Assembly: GCA_964614415.1 (NCBI GenBank)
Contig: CAZTLE010000097.1
Location: forward strand, 1 to 14,988
Origin: CAZTLE01 sp964614415
GTDB taxonomy: Bacteria > Bacteroidota > Bacteroidia > Flavobacteriales > Flavobacteriaceae
Reading direction: 5' to 3'
Length of the DNA: 14,988 nucleotides
Of this stretch, positions 14,293-14,988 are shown in pieces (the stretch's first letter is position 1; every line of letters starts with the position of its first letter). Both the position numbers and the translations under genes were made by a program. The notes under the pieces were generated by a model, which searched no databases, was not told the origin of the DNA, and was given only the letters and a program-made list of their open reading frames with translations.

Positions 14293-14988
14293 CTAGAGTG
14301 ATGATAGTTTTTCTTTTATGTCCTTCATAAAATCGGGATTCCGGGAAACATCAGCGACGTTGATATGTGTATATATCTTCGGAACGCAATCGAGTGAGAA
14401 AGCAATGGGCATGATCTCCAGGAGATCTTCTACCGAGCGTTTATAGGCCAGGTCCATCTCATTTCTGCAGTGGTTCTTGCTGTAGTATTCGTCTGAAATG
14501 ATGGGAATAAAGATCCGGGAGTCCACAATACTTCGCATGTATTTAGATGTAAAGGCTTCGCCTATGCCTATGCTTTTCACATCAAAGAAGATGGAAATCG
14601 GATCGCCGTTGGGTTTACGGTAGGCATTGAGTGGTTCATAGACATGTTTCTTCACCCAATCGCTGTTTCCTCTGGAATAACTTATGAATACGTCGTATTT
14701 CTCGCCACCTTCAACCACCCCGGTTGTCAGGAATTTGTAGGCAAAGCGCCAGGTGAGAAGGACTGCCACTAACATTCCGGCTATGGTTTGTCCAATGGGC
14801 ACCACGGTATTGAACTGCAGTATTAGTTTATAATATATGAATAGCAAGAGCAGTCCACCTATGAATGACAGCACAGCTATAGTGAGAGGCTTGGTTTGTA
14901 GTTTTTTAATGTATTTAAAAAGTATAGCGAATAAAAGGGCAATAAAAAAGGAAAAACGAGTCTTGCAATGAATGATTTCATGATGGTA
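14293..14988 (-). CDS. Membrane-anchored TIR domain protein (5' end outside the window)
   Basis: The frame is open from the stop at 14293 to the right edge with no in-frame ATG. A GTG at 14874 could start it, but this would begin inside a hydrophobic helix, and the upstream in-frame sequence (FIALLFAILFKYIKKLQTK) fits another TM segment, so I treat the gene as partial (232 codons seen). There are three predicted TM helices, then a cytosolic TIR domain: YDVFISYSRGNSDWVKKHV, PISIFFDVKSIGIGEAF (BB loop), and NHCRNEMDLAYKRS with the canonical C-x-x-E glutamate, then IMPIAFSLD. TIR length is about 130 residues, normal. An ATG in another frame at 14981-14979 gives only 34 codons. The gene is followed closely by the muramidase gene. 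Confidence 0.8.
   Translation of the reverse strand, partial: YHHEIIHCKTRFSFFIALLFAILFKYIKKLQTKPLTIAVLSFIGGLLLLFIYYKLILQFNTVVPIGQTIAGMLVAVLLTWRFAYKFLTTGVVEGGEKYDVFISYSRGNSDWVKKHVYEPLNAYRKPNGDPISIFFDVKSIGIGEAFTSKYMRSIVDSRIFIPIISDEYYSKNHCRNEMDLAYKRSVEDLLEIMPIAFSLDCVPKIYTHINVADVSRNPDFMKDIKEKLSSL

Overview
This window most likely comes from a member of the Bacteroidota, probably a marine Flavobacteriaceae-type genome. The grounds are several -7 boxes of the Bacteroidota form TAnnTTTG, start codons without Shine-Dalgarno sequences, short LxxC lipoproteins, and intergenic arrays of 7-8 bp repeated words. A run of ten Ns at 9949-9958 shows that this is a draft scaffold. Every gene I accept lies on the minus strand, so transcription runs from high to low coordinates.

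From low to high coordinate, 1-3400 is ordinary chromosome. It holds the start of a DinB-like gene, a two-gene operon for a secreted Lys/Glu-rich protein and a small coiled-coil lipoprotein, a CPBP-family membrane protease and a GT-B glycosyltransferase. The centre (3464-7629) is the most distinctive part. It holds a MACPF pore-forming-type protein with a C-terminal ILEI/FAM3-like domain, a small VOC/glyoxalase gene, about 540 bp of hierarchical intergenic repeats, and a DUF4157 protein whose C-terminal half looks like a clan-CD (caspase/CHAT/C80-like) cysteine peptidase. DUF4157 is a known companion of extracellular contractile injection system (eCIS) cargo, and neither large protein has a Sec signal. 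Both large genes are preceded by the same promoter layout: two TACGT repeats exactly 10 bp apart, an ATCTTC block, and a -7 box at identical spacing. This suggests one co-regulated toxin/effector set. No eCIS structural genes are visible here.

From 7846 to 10938 there is a surface lipoprotein (FN3-like plus Lcl/DUF1566-like), a membrane-anchored c-type cytochrome without any candidate axial Met, a small membrane protein, the assembly gap, and a coupled pair of a membrane protein and a DUF4440 lipoprotein. From 11006 to the right edge there are three TIR-domain genes (a TIR-TPR protein, a TIR protein translationally coupled to it, and a membrane-anchored TIR protein cut by the window end) and a peptidoglycan-binding N-acetylmuramidase directly behind the membrane TIR gene.

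My reading is an accessory region combining probable injected or released toxins (MACPF, DUF4157-peptidase, possibly the muramidase) with TIR signalling or immunity genes, embedded in housekeeping and envelope genes. The functional links are inferred from domains, adjacency and the shared promoter, not demonstrated.
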